Assembly (NCBI GenBank): GCA_002384855.1
Contig: DGBP01000005.1
Coordinates: forward strand, 1-49,827
Reading direction: 5' to 3'
Length of the DNA: 49,827 bases
Origin: Nocardioidaceae bacterium UBA4001
GTDB taxonomy: Bacteria; Actinomycetota; Actinomycetes; Propionibacteriales; Nocardioidaceae
Within the stretch, counting starts at the first letter, position 1; each line of letters opens with the position of its first letter. This document shows positions 25,187 to 33,839 of this stretch, piece after piece. Made by a program: the position numbers and the translations under genes. The notes beneath the pieces are model-generated. The model worked only from the letters and a program-made list of their open reading frames with translations, was not told the DNA's origin and did not search any database.

Positions 25187-25202
25187 TCGAACGTCCGTTC
25201 GA
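25187..25202. promoter_or_regulatory. LexA-binding SOS box
   Basis: TCGAAC-GTCC-GTTCGA is a perfect 16-bp match to the Gram-positive/actinobacterial SOS box pattern TCGAAC(N4)GTTCGA. It lies 20 bp upstream of the ATG at 25,223, where bound LexA would block the promoter. A further palindrome, GTTCGAAC, lies at 25,164-25,171. The box suggests the downstream integration module is induced by DNA damage. Confidence 0.8.
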
Positions 25203-25222
25203 CCACGTGTCATGCTTGCCTG

Positions 25223-25501
25223 ATGGCAGGAGGCATGGGACGTAGAGCTGGCTCCGGCATCCCGCTGCGCGATCGGTCTGCTCAGCCGGCCGCACCTCCT
25301 GAGTGTCCCCTCCGCCACGTATGGGTCGCCGCCAGCGTCGACGGCGCCGGCGTCAAGCGGCCGGGCCTGCTCGTCGAATGGCGCCGAGACCCCACGACCG
25401 GGAGTTGGGAAGGACTCGTCCACTACGGGGCCGAATTCCGGCCTGGTCGCTGGCGCGTGGTCGAGGAATGGGTTCCTCACGATCTGCTGACCCCCGCCTG
25501 A
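25223..25501 (+). CDS. Hypothetical protein under SOS box, next to integration genes
   Basis: The 92-residue protein begins MAGGMGRRAGSGIPLRDRSA. Its second half looks like a compact beta-rich domain (HVWVAASVDGAGVKRPGLLVEWRRD followed by WEGLVHYGAEFRPGRWRVVEEWV). No family is recognised. It is the first gene behind the LexA box, 91 bp ahead of the excisionase. It could be an activator, antirepressor or accessory excision protein; these are guesses from position. Confidence 0.6.
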   Translation: MAGGMGRRAGSGIPLRDRSAQPAAPPECPLRHVWVAASVDGAGVKRPGLLVEWRRDPTTGSWEGLVHYGAEFRPGRWRVVEEWVPHDLLTPA

Positions 25502-25592
25502 CTCCACCAGCGACCCTTTTCCAGCACGGTTTGTCCACGACTCGCGTCCCAGTCCGCCTATAGGGAGGACGACTGCGAGCAAAGGACGTCCG

Positions 25593-25910
25593 ATGCCGAC
25601 CCACCACGACACACCCGCCCTCAGCCCACTTCTCACCATCGACCAGGCTGCGCGCTATCTGTCCATTCCGAAGGCGACGCTCTACACCTGGCGCACCCGC
25701 CGGGCCGGCTACGGACCGCCCGCCCACAAGGTGGGCGGATGTCTGAGGTATCGCCTCGAAGACCTCGACGCCTGGCTCCTGGCTCACCGCGAGGACCCGT
25801 CTGCGCCTCCGTCGGTGCCGCAGCCGCGAGCGGCAGATGCGATGGATCTCGGTGCGGAGCTCTCCTCCAGACGCGGTGTCGCGATGACTCGTCGCCGCAG
25901 CTGGAACTGA
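25593..25910 (+). CDS. Excisionase-like helix-turn-helix protein
   Basis: The 105-residue protein has the AlpA/Xis-type winged helix of helix-turn-helix domain 17: LTIDQAARYLSIPKATLYTW, then a basic wing and LRYRLEDLDAWL (residues about 14-63). A Pro-rich, basic tail follows. Such proteins bend attachment-site DNA and direct the integrase toward excision. AAAGGACG precedes the start, and the stop is two bases before the integrase ATG. Confidence 0.82.
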   Translation: MPTHHDTPALSPLLTIDQAARYLSIPKATLYTWRTRRAGYGPPAHKVGGCLRYRLEDLDAWLLAHREDPSAPPSVPQPRAADAMDLGAELSSRRGVAMTRRRSWN

Positions 25911-25912
25911 CC

Positions 25913-27097
25913 ATGGCCCGTCCGCACCTCCCGCTCGGCGCCTGGGGCGACTTCACCGTCCGCCGGGTTCGCCCGGGCGTCTACCGCGCGTGGGCGCGCT
26001 ACCGCGACTTCGACGGTCAGACCCGGCGGGTTTCGGCCACCGGCAGCACCAAAGGCGCAGCCGAGCGCGCCCTCCGCGAGATGCTCGCTGACCGCGACGT
26101 CCCGATGGGTGAGGAGCTCACCTCGGAGATGCGCCTCTCCGCGCTCGCGGAGTACTGGCTCGAACATCTCCACCGCGAGCAACGCATCGAGGCCAGCACC
26201 ATCCGCGAGTACCGCCGCATCGTCGACCACGTCGTACTCCCGGCTCTCGGTGAGGTCCGTCTGCGCGAGCTGACCACCGGCCGGCTCGACCGCTTCTTGT
26301 TGACGGTGCGCGAGACCAGCGTCAGCCGCCAGCGCAAAGCCAAGGTCGTCGTCGGTCTGATGCTCGACCTCGCTGTCCGCCACGACGCCCTGGCCGTGAA
26401 CCCCATTCGCTCCACCAGCAAGGTCCGACGCCCCAAGACCGAGACCCGGGCACTCACTCGGCTCGAGGTCGGCGAGCTTCGTGAGGTCGTCCGACGCTGG
26501 ACCCTCGGGACCAAGCCCGGCCCACGCCCCACCAACGACATGGCCGACATCGTCGATCTCATGCTCGGCACGGGCTGCCGGATCGGAGAGATCCTGGCCT
26601 TGCGTTGGAGCGACATCGACATCGACGGTCCACGGCCAACGCTCACAGTCACCGGCACCATCAAGACCGAGCCCAAGCTGGGCACCTACCGCAAGTCCAC
26701 TCCCAAGACTGACGCCAGCGTCCGCACCATCGCGCTGCCCGCCTTCACGGTGGGGACCCTGAAGCGTCGACGGATGGAAGAGCCACCCAACGACCTGGAC
26801 GCAGTCTTCGTCACCCGCAACGGCACCTGGCACCAGTTGGCGAACATCGAACGGCGCTGGCGCGCGATCCGCGAGGGCACCGGGTACGAGTGGGTCACCC
26901 CGCACGTGTTCCGCAAGACCGTCGCCACCTACATCTCCGAGCAGGTCGGCACCGAGCAGGCGTCTCGTCAGCTCGGCCACACCACCAGCCAGGTCACCAG
27001 GCAGCACTACATCGCCAAGCCCGAGCTCTCCGCCGACCACGCCGAGCTCCTCGAGGACTTCGGGCACAGCCGCCCCCTGGACCCCGACGAGTCCTGA
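25913..27097 (+). CDS. Tyrosine-type site-specific integrase
   Basis: The 394-residue protein starts at ATG 25913 (MARPHLPLGAWGDF), two bases after the excisionase stop. It has an arm-binding N-terminal domain, a SAM-like core-binding domain (about 70-170) and a catalytic domain. Active-site residues are R223 (GTGCRIGE), H331 and R334 (TPHVFRKT), H356 (LGHTT) and Y366 (QHYIAKP). It recombines the element with the tRNA-Pro attachment site 240 bp downstream. Coupling to the excisionase suggests both are made when the SOS-controlled promoter fires. Confidence 0.92.
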   Translation: MARPHLPLGAWGDFTVRRVRPGVYRAWARYRDFDGQTRRVSATGSTKGAAERALREMLADRDVPMGEELTSEMRLSALAEYWLEHLHREQRIEASTIREYRRIVDHVVLPALGEVRLRELTTGRLDRFLLTVRETSVSRQRKAKVVVGLMLDLAVRHDALAVNPIRSTSKVRRPKTETRALTRLEVGELREVVRRWTLGTKPGPRPTNDMADIVDLMLGTGCRIGEILALRWSDIDIDGPRPTLTVTGTIKTEPKLGTYRKSTPKTDASVRTIALPAFTVGTLKRRRMEEPPNDLDAVFVTRNGTWHQLANIERRWRAIREGTGYEWVTPHVFRKTVATYISEQVGTEQASRQLGHTTSQVTRQHYIAKPELSADHAELLEDFGHSRPLDPDES

Positions 27098-27161
27098 GCG
27101 GTGCGCCCCACCGGACCCGTCGCGACGCCCCTCGATCACGCCGGTCCGGCGTATGTTCGAC

Positions 27162-27181
27162 CCTAGGGTCTGCACCCTAGG
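27162..27181. repeat. Perfect inverted repeat after the integrase
   Basis: CCTAGGGT and ACCCTAGG are perfect 8-bp arms around the loop CTGC, 64 bp after the integrase stop. It may be a transcription terminator (no T-run follows) or a protein-binding site within the attachment region. Confidence 0.5.
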
Positions 27182-27249
27182 AGCCGACGCCGCAGACGGC
27201 TTCAAGGGCCTGCTCAGAGTCGCAAACCAGAGCCAAGTTGGAAGGGTTT

Positions 27250-27297
27250 AAGGCCAATAAAAGGCCAACAGACCCAATTCGAGGCCTCGCGGCCTCT
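27250..27297. repeat. Candidate integrase arm-site repeats
   Basis: AAGGCCAA occurs at 27,250-27,257 and again at 27,261-27,268, one helical turn apart. GAGGCC and GGCCTC arms (27,282-27,297) form a 6-bp inverted repeat around TCGC. The cluster lies between the integrase gene and the tRNA 3' end, where arm-type sites of tyrosine integrases are expected. Assignment as arm sites is inference. Confidence 0.4.
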
Positions 27298-27338
27298 CCC
27301 CCGATCTGCAAAACCGCAGGTCAGAGAGGGTGTGTCGG

Positions 27339-27412
<74 letters not shown>

Positions 27413-27486
27413 ATGCCCGCGACGCCGACGTACGACGAGCGGGCGGTCAGAACCTTACCCCAGCAACGCCGCGGGATCGAAACCGG

Positions 27487-28836
27487 TCACCGCTTGTCCC
27501 GCTTGCGAGGACGCTGCTGCACGTGGATGGGCGTGCCGACGAAGCCGAACTCCTCGCGCAGGCGGCGTTCGATGTAGCGGAGGTAGCCCGCCTCGAGCAT
27601 CCCGGAGGTGAAGAGGACGAACGTCGGCGGAGACGTCGAGACCTGGGTCCCGAAGAGCACACGCGGCTGCTTGCCGCCCCGGACCGGGTGCGGGTGCTCG
27701 GCGACCAGCCGGCCGAGGAAGGAGTTGAGGGCGCCGGTGCCCACGCGGGTCTCCCAGCCACCGAGGGCGGCGTCGAGAGCAGGCACCAGCTTGTCGACGT
27801 GCCACCCGGTCCGGGCGGTGATGTTCACCCGCGGAGCCCACTGCACGCGCACGAGGTCCCGCTCGATCTCGCGGTCGAGGTAGTAGCGGCGCTCCTCGTC
27901 GACCAGGTCCCACTTGTTGAAGGCGATGACAAGCGCCCGCCCCGCCTCCGAGACAGTGGTGATGATGCGCTGGTCCTGCTCCGACAGCGGCTTGGACGCG
28001 TCGACGACGAGGACCGCGACCTCGGCCCGCTCGATCGCGGTGGTGGTGCGCAGGCTCGCGTAGTACTCGTGCCCCGAGGCTTCCTTGACCCGCTTGCGGA
28101 TCCCGGCGGTGTCGACGAAGCGCCACGGCCGGCCGCCGAGCTCGATCAGCTCGTCGACCGGGTCGACCGTCGTACCCGCTGCGTCGTCGACGACCACGCG
28201 GTCCTCACGGGCCAGCTTGTTGAGCAGCGAGGACTTGCCGACGTTCGGCTTGCCGACGATCGCGACCCGGCGCGGTCCGCCGACCTCCTCGAACGACTCC
28301 GGTGGCGTCTCGGGCAGCGCGTCGAGGATCGCGTCGAGCAGGTCCCCCGAGCCACGGCCGTGGAGAGCCGAGACCGGATAGGGCTCGCCCAGGCCGAGGT
28401 TCCAGAGACCGTAGGCCTCGGCTTCGGCGCGCATGTCGTCGACCTTGTTCGCCGCCAGCACCACCGGTTTGCCGGACTTCCGCAGGATCTTCACGACGGC
28501 CTCGTCCGCGTCGGTGATCCCGACCGTCGCGTCGACGACGAACAGCACCGCGTCCGCGATGTTGACCGCCACCTCCGCCTGGGCGGCGATGCGCTCGGCC
28601 AGCCCGCGGGCGTCCGGGTCCCAGCCGCCGGTGTCGACGACCGTGAAGGCCCGACCGTTCCACGTGGCGTCGTAGGAGACACGGTCGCGCGTCACACCGG
28701 GCACGTCCTCCACGACCGCTTCACGTCGACCGAGGATGCGGTTGACCAGGGTCGACTTGCCCACGTTGGGGCGGCCGACCACGGCCAGTACCGGGACAGG
28801 GCCGGTGACGGGCTGGTCGCGTTCGATGGCGGTCAT
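27487..28836 (-). CDS. der: Ribosome-assembly GTPase Der (EngA)
   Basis: The 449-residue protein has two tandem G domains. The first has P-loop GRPNVGKS at 21-28, then DTGGW and NKVD. The second has GKPNVGKSSLL, DTAGI and NKWD. A KH-like C-terminal domain follows and ends with basic KRDKR. Der is essential for maturation of the 50S subunit. The ATG overlaps the acyltransferase stop (ATGA), making it the last gene of the cmk–plsC–der unit. Confidence 0.97.
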   Translation of the reverse strand: MTAIERDQPVTGPVPVLAVVGRPNVGKSTLVNRILGRREAVVEDVPGVTRDRVSYDATWNGRAFTVVDTGGWDPDARGLAERIAAQAEVAVNIADAVLFVVDATVGITDADEAVVKILRKSGKPVVLAANKVDDMRAEAEAYGLWNLGLGEPYPVSALHGRGSGDLLDAILDALPETPPESFEEVGGPRRVAIVGKPNVGKSSLLNKLAREDRVVVDDAAGTTVDPVDELIELGGRPWRFVDTAGIRKRVKEASGHEYYASLRTTTAIERAEVAVLVVDASKPLSEQDQRIITTVSEAGRALVIAFNKWDLVDEERRYYLDREIERDLVRVQWAPRVNITARTGWHVDKLVPALDAALGGWETRVGTGALNSFLGRLVAEHPHPVRGGKQPRVLFGTQVSTSPPTFVLFTSGMLEAGYLRYIERRLREEFGFVGTPIHVQQRPRKRDKR

Positions 28837-29567
28837 GATGTCTCTCTCAAACCGGGGATCGGCCCGGGGAGATCCCGGCCGGTGATACGTCGTGCTTCAA
28901 CAAGATGGTCAAGGAATGTCTTCCTCAGCTCGTCGGCCGCCCGACGTACCTCTGTCTGGCGCCGCGGCCACGGCTGTGACTCCAAGTACACCGGAGGGCC
29001 GTGCACCAAGTCGAATCGTGCGCCGCGGGCAGGGACCGAGTCCATCACACCGCCGGGGTCACGCGTGCCGAAGACGACCAACGGTATGACGGGCGCACCG
29101 GTGACGAGTGCGAGGTAGGCCACACCGTTGTGCATCCGGGCGAACTCCCCCGCCCCACGTGTCCCCTCGGGGTAGATCGCCACCACTCCCCCGTCGCGCA
29201 GGACTCGCAGGCAGTCCTTGATCGCCGACGGGTCGACCTCGTAGCGCGACAGCGGGATCTGGCCGACCGCCCGCAACGCCAGGCCGGTGCGCCCCTCGAA
29301 CATCTCCTTCTTGGTCAGCGCATGGACAGGTCGCGGGGCGTATGCCCCGAGCAGCGGTCCGTCGAGCAGGCCGATGTGGTTCGAGGCGACCAGGTGGGGG
29401 CCCCGTAAGGCGAGGTGCTCCTCACCGTACGTGCGCACGTCGTAGCGTCGGCCGAACCACGCCCGCGCGACCGGGCGCAGCACCCGTAGCAGTCGATGCG
29501 GCGGATGGACCGCTGCGTCGGACCGGGGCAGGTCGAAGTGCTCCGGGCGCGTGCGCCGTACCCTCAC
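28833..29567 (-). CDS. PlsC-like 1-acylglycerol-3-phosphate acyltransferase
   Basis: The 244-residue protein has the acyltransferase motifs NHIGLLDG (NHX4D catalytic pair), YPEGTRG and a late proline in TGAPVIPLVVFG. It transfers a fatty acyl group to lysophosphatidate or a similar acceptor at the membrane in phospholipid synthesis. Its GTG start overlaps the cmk stop (GTGA). An acyltransferase between cmk and der is common in actinobacteria. The exact acceptor cannot be told from sequence. Confidence 0.88.
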   Translation of the reverse strand: MRVRRTRPEHFDLPRSDAAVHPPHRLLRVLRPVARAWFGRRYDVRTYGEEHLALRGPHLVASNHIGLLDGPLLGAYAPRPVHALTKKEMFEGRTGLALRAVGQIPLSRYEVDPSAIKDCLRVLRDGGVVAIYPEGTRGAGEFARMHNGVAYLALVTGAPVIPLVVFGTRDPGGVMDSVPARGARFDLVHGPPVYLESQPWPRRQTEVRRAADELRKTFLDHLVEARRITGRDLPGPIPGLRETS

Positions 29568-30229
29568 GGCGGGTCGATCGCGCTCACCAGCGCGACCACC
29601 CGCTCGACGACCTCCTCCAGCGTGTACGGCGTGGTGTCGATGTGGTGGGCGCCGTCAGCCATCGCCAGCGGGGCCGTGGCCCGGCCGGAGTCGTACCGGT
29701 CCCGCCTCAGCAGCGCCGCCCGGGTCGCCTCGACATCGGTGGGCTGGGTGAGCTCGGCGGTACGACGCGCGGCCCGTGCCTCTGGGTCGGCCGTGAGGTA
29801 GACCTTCACGGGAGCGCCAGGGACCACGACCGTGCCGATGTCGCGACCCTCCACCACGATCCCGCCTTCGCCGATGATCTCGCGCTGCTCCCGGAGCAGG
29901 CGTGCGCGGACCTCGGGAACCGCGCTGACCGCGCTGACCGCCGCAGTGACCTCGGCGGAGCGGATCGGGCCGGCCACGTCGGTGCCGTCGACACTGATCG
30001 TGGGACCGTCCGGGTCGGTGCCCGAGACCAGCACCGGCTCCTCGGCGTGCGAGGCGACCGCTCGGGGGTCCTCCACGTCCACGCCGTGCTCGAGCATCCA
30101 CCAGGTGACGGCCCGGAACATCGCCCCGGTGTCCAGGTACCTCAGCCCGAGGCGCTTGGCCACCCCCCGGGAGGTGCTCGACTTGCCCGACCCCGAGGGG
30201 CCGTCCATCGCGACGACGACGTTGCTCAA
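29564..30229 (-). CDS. cmk: Cytidylate kinase
   Basis: The 221-residue protein starts with TTG at 30229 (LSNVVVAMDGPSGSGKSS), since the expected N-terminus VVVAMDGPSG begins here and AGGAAG lies upstream; an ATG inside the first strand is less likely. The P-loop GPSGSGKS, LDTGAMFR and the RD/IGT motif VEGRDIGTVV identify Cmk. It phosphorylates CMP and dCMP for nucleotide recycling. Length agrees with the family. Confidence 0.94.
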   Translation of the reverse strand: MSNVVVAMDGPSGSGKSSTSRGVAKRLGLRYLDTGAMFRAVTWWMLEHGVDVEDPRAVASHAEEPVLVSGTDPDGPTISVDGTDVAGPIRSAEVTAAVSAVSAVPEVRARLLREQREIIGEGGIVVEGRDIGTVVVPGAPVKVYLTADPEARAARRTAELTQPTDVEATRAALLRRDRYDSGRATAPLAMADGAHHIDTTPYTLEEVVERVVALVSAIDPP

Positions 30230-30275
30230 CGCTGCTGCTTCCTGCCTTCTTGTCCTGGTGTGTCGGCGGCGAAGC

Positions 30276-31376
30276 CTACCGGTGCGCGCTCCAGCCGCGC
30301 TCCTCGAGCGACGTGGTGAGGAAGTCGGCACGCCCCTCCTCGACCGTCAGCTCGACGAGACCGACGGGTCGTCCCGGGTCGTGGTCGATGCGCAGGTCCT
30401 CGACGTTCACGCCGATCTCGCCGGCGGAGGCGAGCAATCTGGCCAGCTCGCCCGGATGGTCGGGTACGGCGACGTACACCGGGGCCGTCGGCCGAGCGGG
30501 GCCACCGTGCTTGGCCGGGATGGCAGCCGTGCCGGCGACACCGCGCGCAAGGAGGGCACTGACCCGGGTCCGGTCGCCGGTCCTCACCGCGACCAGGAGG
30601 TCGTCGAGGTCCTGGCGGACGTCGGACAGCAGCCCGGCGACCGCGTCGGCGTTGCCCGCGATGATCTGCTGCCAGAGGGCCGGGTCCCCGGCGGCGACGC
30701 GCGTGACGTCACGGACGCCCTGTCCCGACAACGCCAGGTGGGAGGCGGGGGCCCCGGCGAGCCGGCCTGCCACCAGCGCGGAGAGGAGGTGCGGCACATG
30801 GGAGGTACGGGCGACCGCCTCGTCGTGCTCCTCGGTGGCCATCGTCACGGGTGTGGCACCGCAGGCACGCGCCAGCGCGGTCACCAGGGCCACCGACTCG
30901 TCCGCGGCAGCCGGGTGAGGTGTGACCGCCCATGGCCGTCCGTCGAAGAGAGCTGCCGACGCCGCGAACGGCCCGGAGCGCTCGCTGCCCGCCATCGGGT
31001 GCGACCCCACGTAGCGTCCGAGCAGCTCCGGCGACACGCGGCCCGCGACGGCCCGCAGCGGAGCGTTCTTCACGCTGCCCACGTCGGTGACACAGCGACC
31101 TCCCGAGGTCAGCGCTGCGGTGATCTCGTGCGCGAGGTGGTCCGGCGGAACGGCCACCACGACCAGCTGCATGTCGGCGACGTCCACGTCCGACGCGTCG
31201 GTGCCGGCGCCGAGGCTCTCGGCGATGGTGACGTTCTGCGGAACGACGTCGTACAGCCGCACCTCGACCCCGCTGCGGGCGAGGGCGAGACCGATGGAGG
31301 TGCCGAGCATCCCGGCGCCCACGACGAGGACGGGGCCGGTGAGAGTCCGTTCGGTCGGGGATCCAGCGTCGTTCAT
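30276..31376 (-). CDS. tyrA: Prephenate dehydrogenase with C-terminal ACT domain
   Basis: The 366-residue protein starts at ATG 31376. It has an NAD(P)-binding N-terminus (VLVVGAGMLGTSIGLALARSG), the conserved VTDVGSVK and GSHPMAGSERSG motifs of prephenate dehydrogenase, a helical dimerisation domain, and a C-terminal ACT domain (VYVAVPDHPGELARLLASAG) likely for feedback control by tyrosine. It catalyses prephenate to 4-hydroxyphenylpyruvate in tyrosine synthesis. It lies 46 bp upstream of cmk in the same direction. Confidence 0.93.
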   Translation of the reverse strand: MNDAGSPTERTLTGPVLVVGAGMLGTSIGLALARSGVEVRLYDVVPQNVTIAESLGAGTDASDVDVADMQLVVVAVPPDHLAHEITAALTSGGRCVTDVGSVKNAPLRAVAGRVSPELLGRYVGSHPMAGSERSGPFAASAALFDGRPWAVTPHPAAADESVALVTALARACGATPVTMATEEHDEAVARTSHVPHLLSALVAGRLAGAPASHLALSGQGVRDVTRVAAGDPALWQQIIAGNADAVAGLLSDVRQDLDDLLVAVRTGDRTRVSALLARGVAGTAAIPAKHGGPARPTAPVYVAVPDHPGELARLLASAGEIGVNVEDLRIDHDPGRPVGLVELTVEEGRADFLTTSLEERGWSAHR

Positions 31377-31402
31377 CGGACCAACCCTAGTGCGTGCCGG
31401 GC

Positions 31403-32149
31403 TCAGAGCTCGGCAGCGTCCAGCAGCGTCCCGAGCTCGTCCCGGGTGAGCTCGCGGAGCTCCCCCTTGCGGAGCCCGCCGATGCGGACCGGGCCGATCG
31501 CGGTGCGCGTCAGCCGCTTGACCGGGTGGCCGACCTCGTCCAGCAGCCGGCGCACGATCCGGTTGCGCCCCTCGTGGATCACCAGTTCCACGATCGAGCG
31601 ACCACCGTGCGAGGAGACGACCGTGAACGACGAGACCTTGACCGGCCCGTCCTCGAGTGTGACGCCGTCGAGCACCCGGCGCGCCGTGCTGCGCGCCACC
31701 TCGCCGACGACCTCCGCCACATAGGTCTTGTCGAGCTCGTACGACGGGTGCGCCACGCGCTGGGCGAAGTCCCCGTCGTTCGTGAGCAGGATCAGCCCCT
31801 CGGTGTCGGTGTCGAGGCGCCCGACGTGGAAGAGCCGTTCGGGACGCTGCGCGACGAACTCCTCGAGGCTGCGCCTGCCCTGGGGGTCCGACATCGTCGA
31901 GACCACGCCTCGCGGCTTGTTGAGCACCAGGTACACGTTCGGGCTCACGGGAGGCAGTCGCTTGCCGGCGACGCGGATCACCGCCGTCCGCGGGTCGACC
32001 TTCGTGCCGAGCCTGGTCACGACCTCCCCGTCGACCTCCACGAGGCCTTCGAGCATCAGCTCCTCGCACTTGCGCCGACTTGCCACGCCCGACTGGGCCA
32101 GCAGCTTCTGGAGGCGGACCTGGCCGTCCTCGTCGGGAACCACGGTCAC
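31403..32149 (-). CDS. rluB: 23S rRNA pseudouridine synthase (RluB family)
   Basis: The 248-residue protein has an N-terminal S4 RNA-binding domain (RLQKLLAQSGVASRRKCEELM) and an RsuA/RluB catalytic domain with the catalytic aspartate in GRLDTDTEGLILLTNDG. It modifies 23S rRNA; RluB rather than RsuA or RluE is favoured by its classic place after scpB. Its GTG start overlaps the scpB stop (GTGA). Confidence 0.92.
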   Translation of the reverse strand: MTVVPDEDGQVRLQKLLAQSGVASRRKCEELMLEGLVEVDGEVVTRLGTKVDPRTAVIRVAGKRLPPVSPNVYLVLNKPRGVVSTMSDPQGRRSLEEFVAQRPERLFHVGRLDTDTEGLILLTNDGDFAQRVAHPSYELDKTYVAEVVGEVARSTARRVLDGVTLEDGPVKVSSFTVVSSHGGRSIVELVIHEGRNRIVRRLLDEVGHPVKRLTRTAIGPVRIGGLRKGELRELTRDELGTLLDAAEL

Positions 32150-32892
32150 CGGGTGTCCGAGGTGGGATGGGGAGCGGCGGCCGGGTCGGATGCGGCCGAG
32201 CCCTCCCGGTCGCCCGTCGGCTCCAACTTTCCTGCGGGCTCAGGCTCAGCTCCGGGCTCAGCTCCGGGCTCAGCCGCGGGCGCGGGCGCCGGGTGCTCGG
32301 TGAACTCGTCGAGCGCGTCCATCTCCGGCAGGAACGGTGCCAGCTCGGGAAGGTCGTCGAGGGAGGTGACGCCGATCCGCTCGAGGAAGTAGCCGGTGGT
32401 GCGGTAGAGCAGCGCGCCGGTCTCATCGTCGTGGCCGCACTCCTCGACGAGGCCGCGCGCCAGGAGCGTGCGCATGACCCCGTCGACGTTCACGCCACGG
32501 ACCGCGGAGACCCTCCCTCGGCTCACCGGCTGCTTGTAGGCCACGACCGCCAGGGTCTCCAGGGCGGCCTGGGTCAGCCGGGCCTGCTGGCCGTCGAGCA
32601 CGAACTTCTCGACGACGGCGGCGAACTCCTCGCGGGTGTAGAAACGCCAGCCACCCGCGACGTTGCGCAGGTCGAAGCCGCGGCCCCGCTCGGCGTACTC
32701 CTCCGCCAGCGCCTGCAGGGCCGCGACCACCTCGTCGACGGGGTAGCCGACGGCGCTGGCGAGCGTCACCTGGTCCAGCGGCTGGTCGGCCACCATCAGC
32801 ACCGCCTCGAGGGCCGGGCGGAGGTCCGCCAGGGGGACGGCCAGCGTCTCGGGTCCGTCCTCGGTGGTCAGGTCGCTCTCGGTCTCGCTCAC
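32146..32892 (-). CDS. scpB: Segregation and condensation protein B
   Basis: The 248-residue protein has the two winged helices of ScpB: LRPALEAVLMVADQPLDQVTLASAVG and the later LTQAALETLAVVAYKQPVSRGRV with the NVDGVMRTLLARGLV segment (ranges about 25-50 and 115-170). A long Pro/Glu/Ala-rich tail with repeated PGAEP units extends the C-terminus. ScpB binds ScpA and SMC in the condensin complex. GTG start overlaps the scpA stop (GTGA). Confidence 0.95.
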   Translation of the reverse strand: MSETESDLTTEDGPETLAVPLADLRPALEAVLMVADQPLDQVTLASAVGYPVDEVVAALQALAEEYAERGRGFDLRNVAGGWRFYTREEFAAVVEKFVLDGQQARLTQAALETLAVVAYKQPVSRGRVSAVRGVNVDGVMRTLLARGLVEECGHDDETGALLYRTTGYFLERIGVTSLDDLPELAPFLPEMDALDEFTEHPAPAPAAEPGAEPGAEPEPAGKLEPTGDREGSAASDPAAAPHPTSDTR

Positions 32893-33839
32893 TCCTGGTC
32901 CTCGTCCTCGTGCTCGTCGGGTCGTCCTGTGGTGGTCGCCTCGGGTGCTGGGGGTCCCCCGTCGAGGGAGGACTCGACCCGCTCGACCCGCTCGACCGGC
33001 TCGGTCGGCTCGGGAGCCTCCTCGGGCGCGCCGTCGAACTCGTCCTCGATCTCGATCTCCCCCTCCTCGGAGCCGGTCCAGCGCACCGTCAGCTCGCCGA
33101 GGGGCGACATCTGGTCGAAGGAGACCGCACCTTCCCGGAACAGCTCCAGCAGGGCGAGGAACCTCGCCACCGTGGTCAGGGTGTCGGGCGAGTCGGAGAC
33201 GAGGGCGCGGAACGTCATCGTGGTGCTGTGACGGAGCCGGTCGACGACGACCGTCGCCTGCTCCCTGACGCTGACCGTGGGTGCGTGGATGTGCGCCAGT
33301 GAGAGCTCGTGCACCGGCTTGGGCGCCAGCGCCCTGGAGGCGAGCGCCGCGAACTCGTCGAGCCCCAGGCCGATCAGGACCTCCGGGAGGAGGCCGGCGA
33401 AGCGCTCCTCGAGCCCGACCGCCCGCGGGAACCGCTTCGCCTCGCCGCGCATCCGCTGCTCCAGGACCGCGGCGACCTGCTTGTAGGCGCGGTACTGCAG
33501 CAGACGGGCGAACAGCAGGTCTCGGGCCTCGAGCAGCGCGAGGTCCTCCTCGTCCTCGACGTCCCCCTGCGGAAGCAGCCGGGCAGCCTTCAGGTCGAGC
33601 AGCGTGGCGGCCACCAGCAGGAAAGAGCTGGTCTGGTCGAGGTCCCAGGCATCCCCCGCGGCCTTGATGTGCGCGATGAACTCGTCGGTGACCTTGGACA
33701 GCGCCACCTCGGTGATGTCGAGCTTGTGCTTCGCGATCAGGCTCAGGAGCAGGTCGAAGGGCCCCTCGAAGTTCTCCAGACGGACCGCGAACGGTGCCTG
33801 TGCCTCGTCGGCGACTGTGAGCCCCGTGTCCTCGGTCAT
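32889..33839 (-). CDS. scpA: Segregation and condensation protein A
   Basis: The 316-residue protein has the kleisin N-terminal segment FAVRLENFEGPFDLLLSLIA and the following KHKLDITEVALSKVTDEFI. A central helical region and the C-terminal winged helix (TTVARFLALLELFREGAVSF) follow. The tail is acidic and Pro/Thr-rich. ScpA bridges the SMC dimer and binds ScpB. The ATG overlaps the stop of the preceding small gene (ATGA). Confidence 0.95.
   Translation of the reverse strand: MTEDTGLTVADEAQAPFAVRLENFEGPFDLLLSLIAKHKLDITEVALSKVTDEFIAHIKAAGDAWDLDQTSSFLLVAATLLDLKAARLLPQGDVEDEEDLALLEARDLLFARLLQYRAYKQVAAVLEQRMRGEAKRFPRAVGLEERFAGLLPEVLIGLGLDEFAALASRALAPKPVHELSLAHIHAPTVSVREQATVVVDRLRHSTTMTFRALVSDSPDTLTTVARFLALLELFREGAVSFDQMSPLGELTVRWTGSEEGEIEIEDEFDGAPEEAPEPTEPVERVERVESSLDGGPPAPEATTTGRPDEHEDEDQE

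Larger units (their letters stand above)
1..27338. mobile_element. Integrative mobile element at tRNA-Pro (partial)
   Basis: Everything from the left edge to the tRNA-Pro 3' end looks like one integrated element. The integrase and excisionase sit next to the tRNA, as usual for tyrosine-recombinase islands. Conjugation-like, Tad pilus, stress or defence cargo and IS modules replace core genes, and conserved core gene order begins right after the tRNA. The distal boundary and second attachment repeat were not seen, so the element probably continues left of the window. Whether it is a complete integrative conjugative element cannot be judged: no relaxase, coupling protein or VirB4 ATPase is present here. 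Confidence 0.75.

Noticed and set aside
1..27338. Second attachment repeat of the tRNA-Pro 3' end
   Set aside because: No second copy of the T-arm/acceptor sequence was found in the window; it presumably lies to the left.
30276..32426. A 716-residue open frame upstream-extended from tyrA
   Set aside because: The extension overlaps rluB and scpB in another frame and is Arg/Pro-rich shadow sequence; TyrA starts at 31,376.
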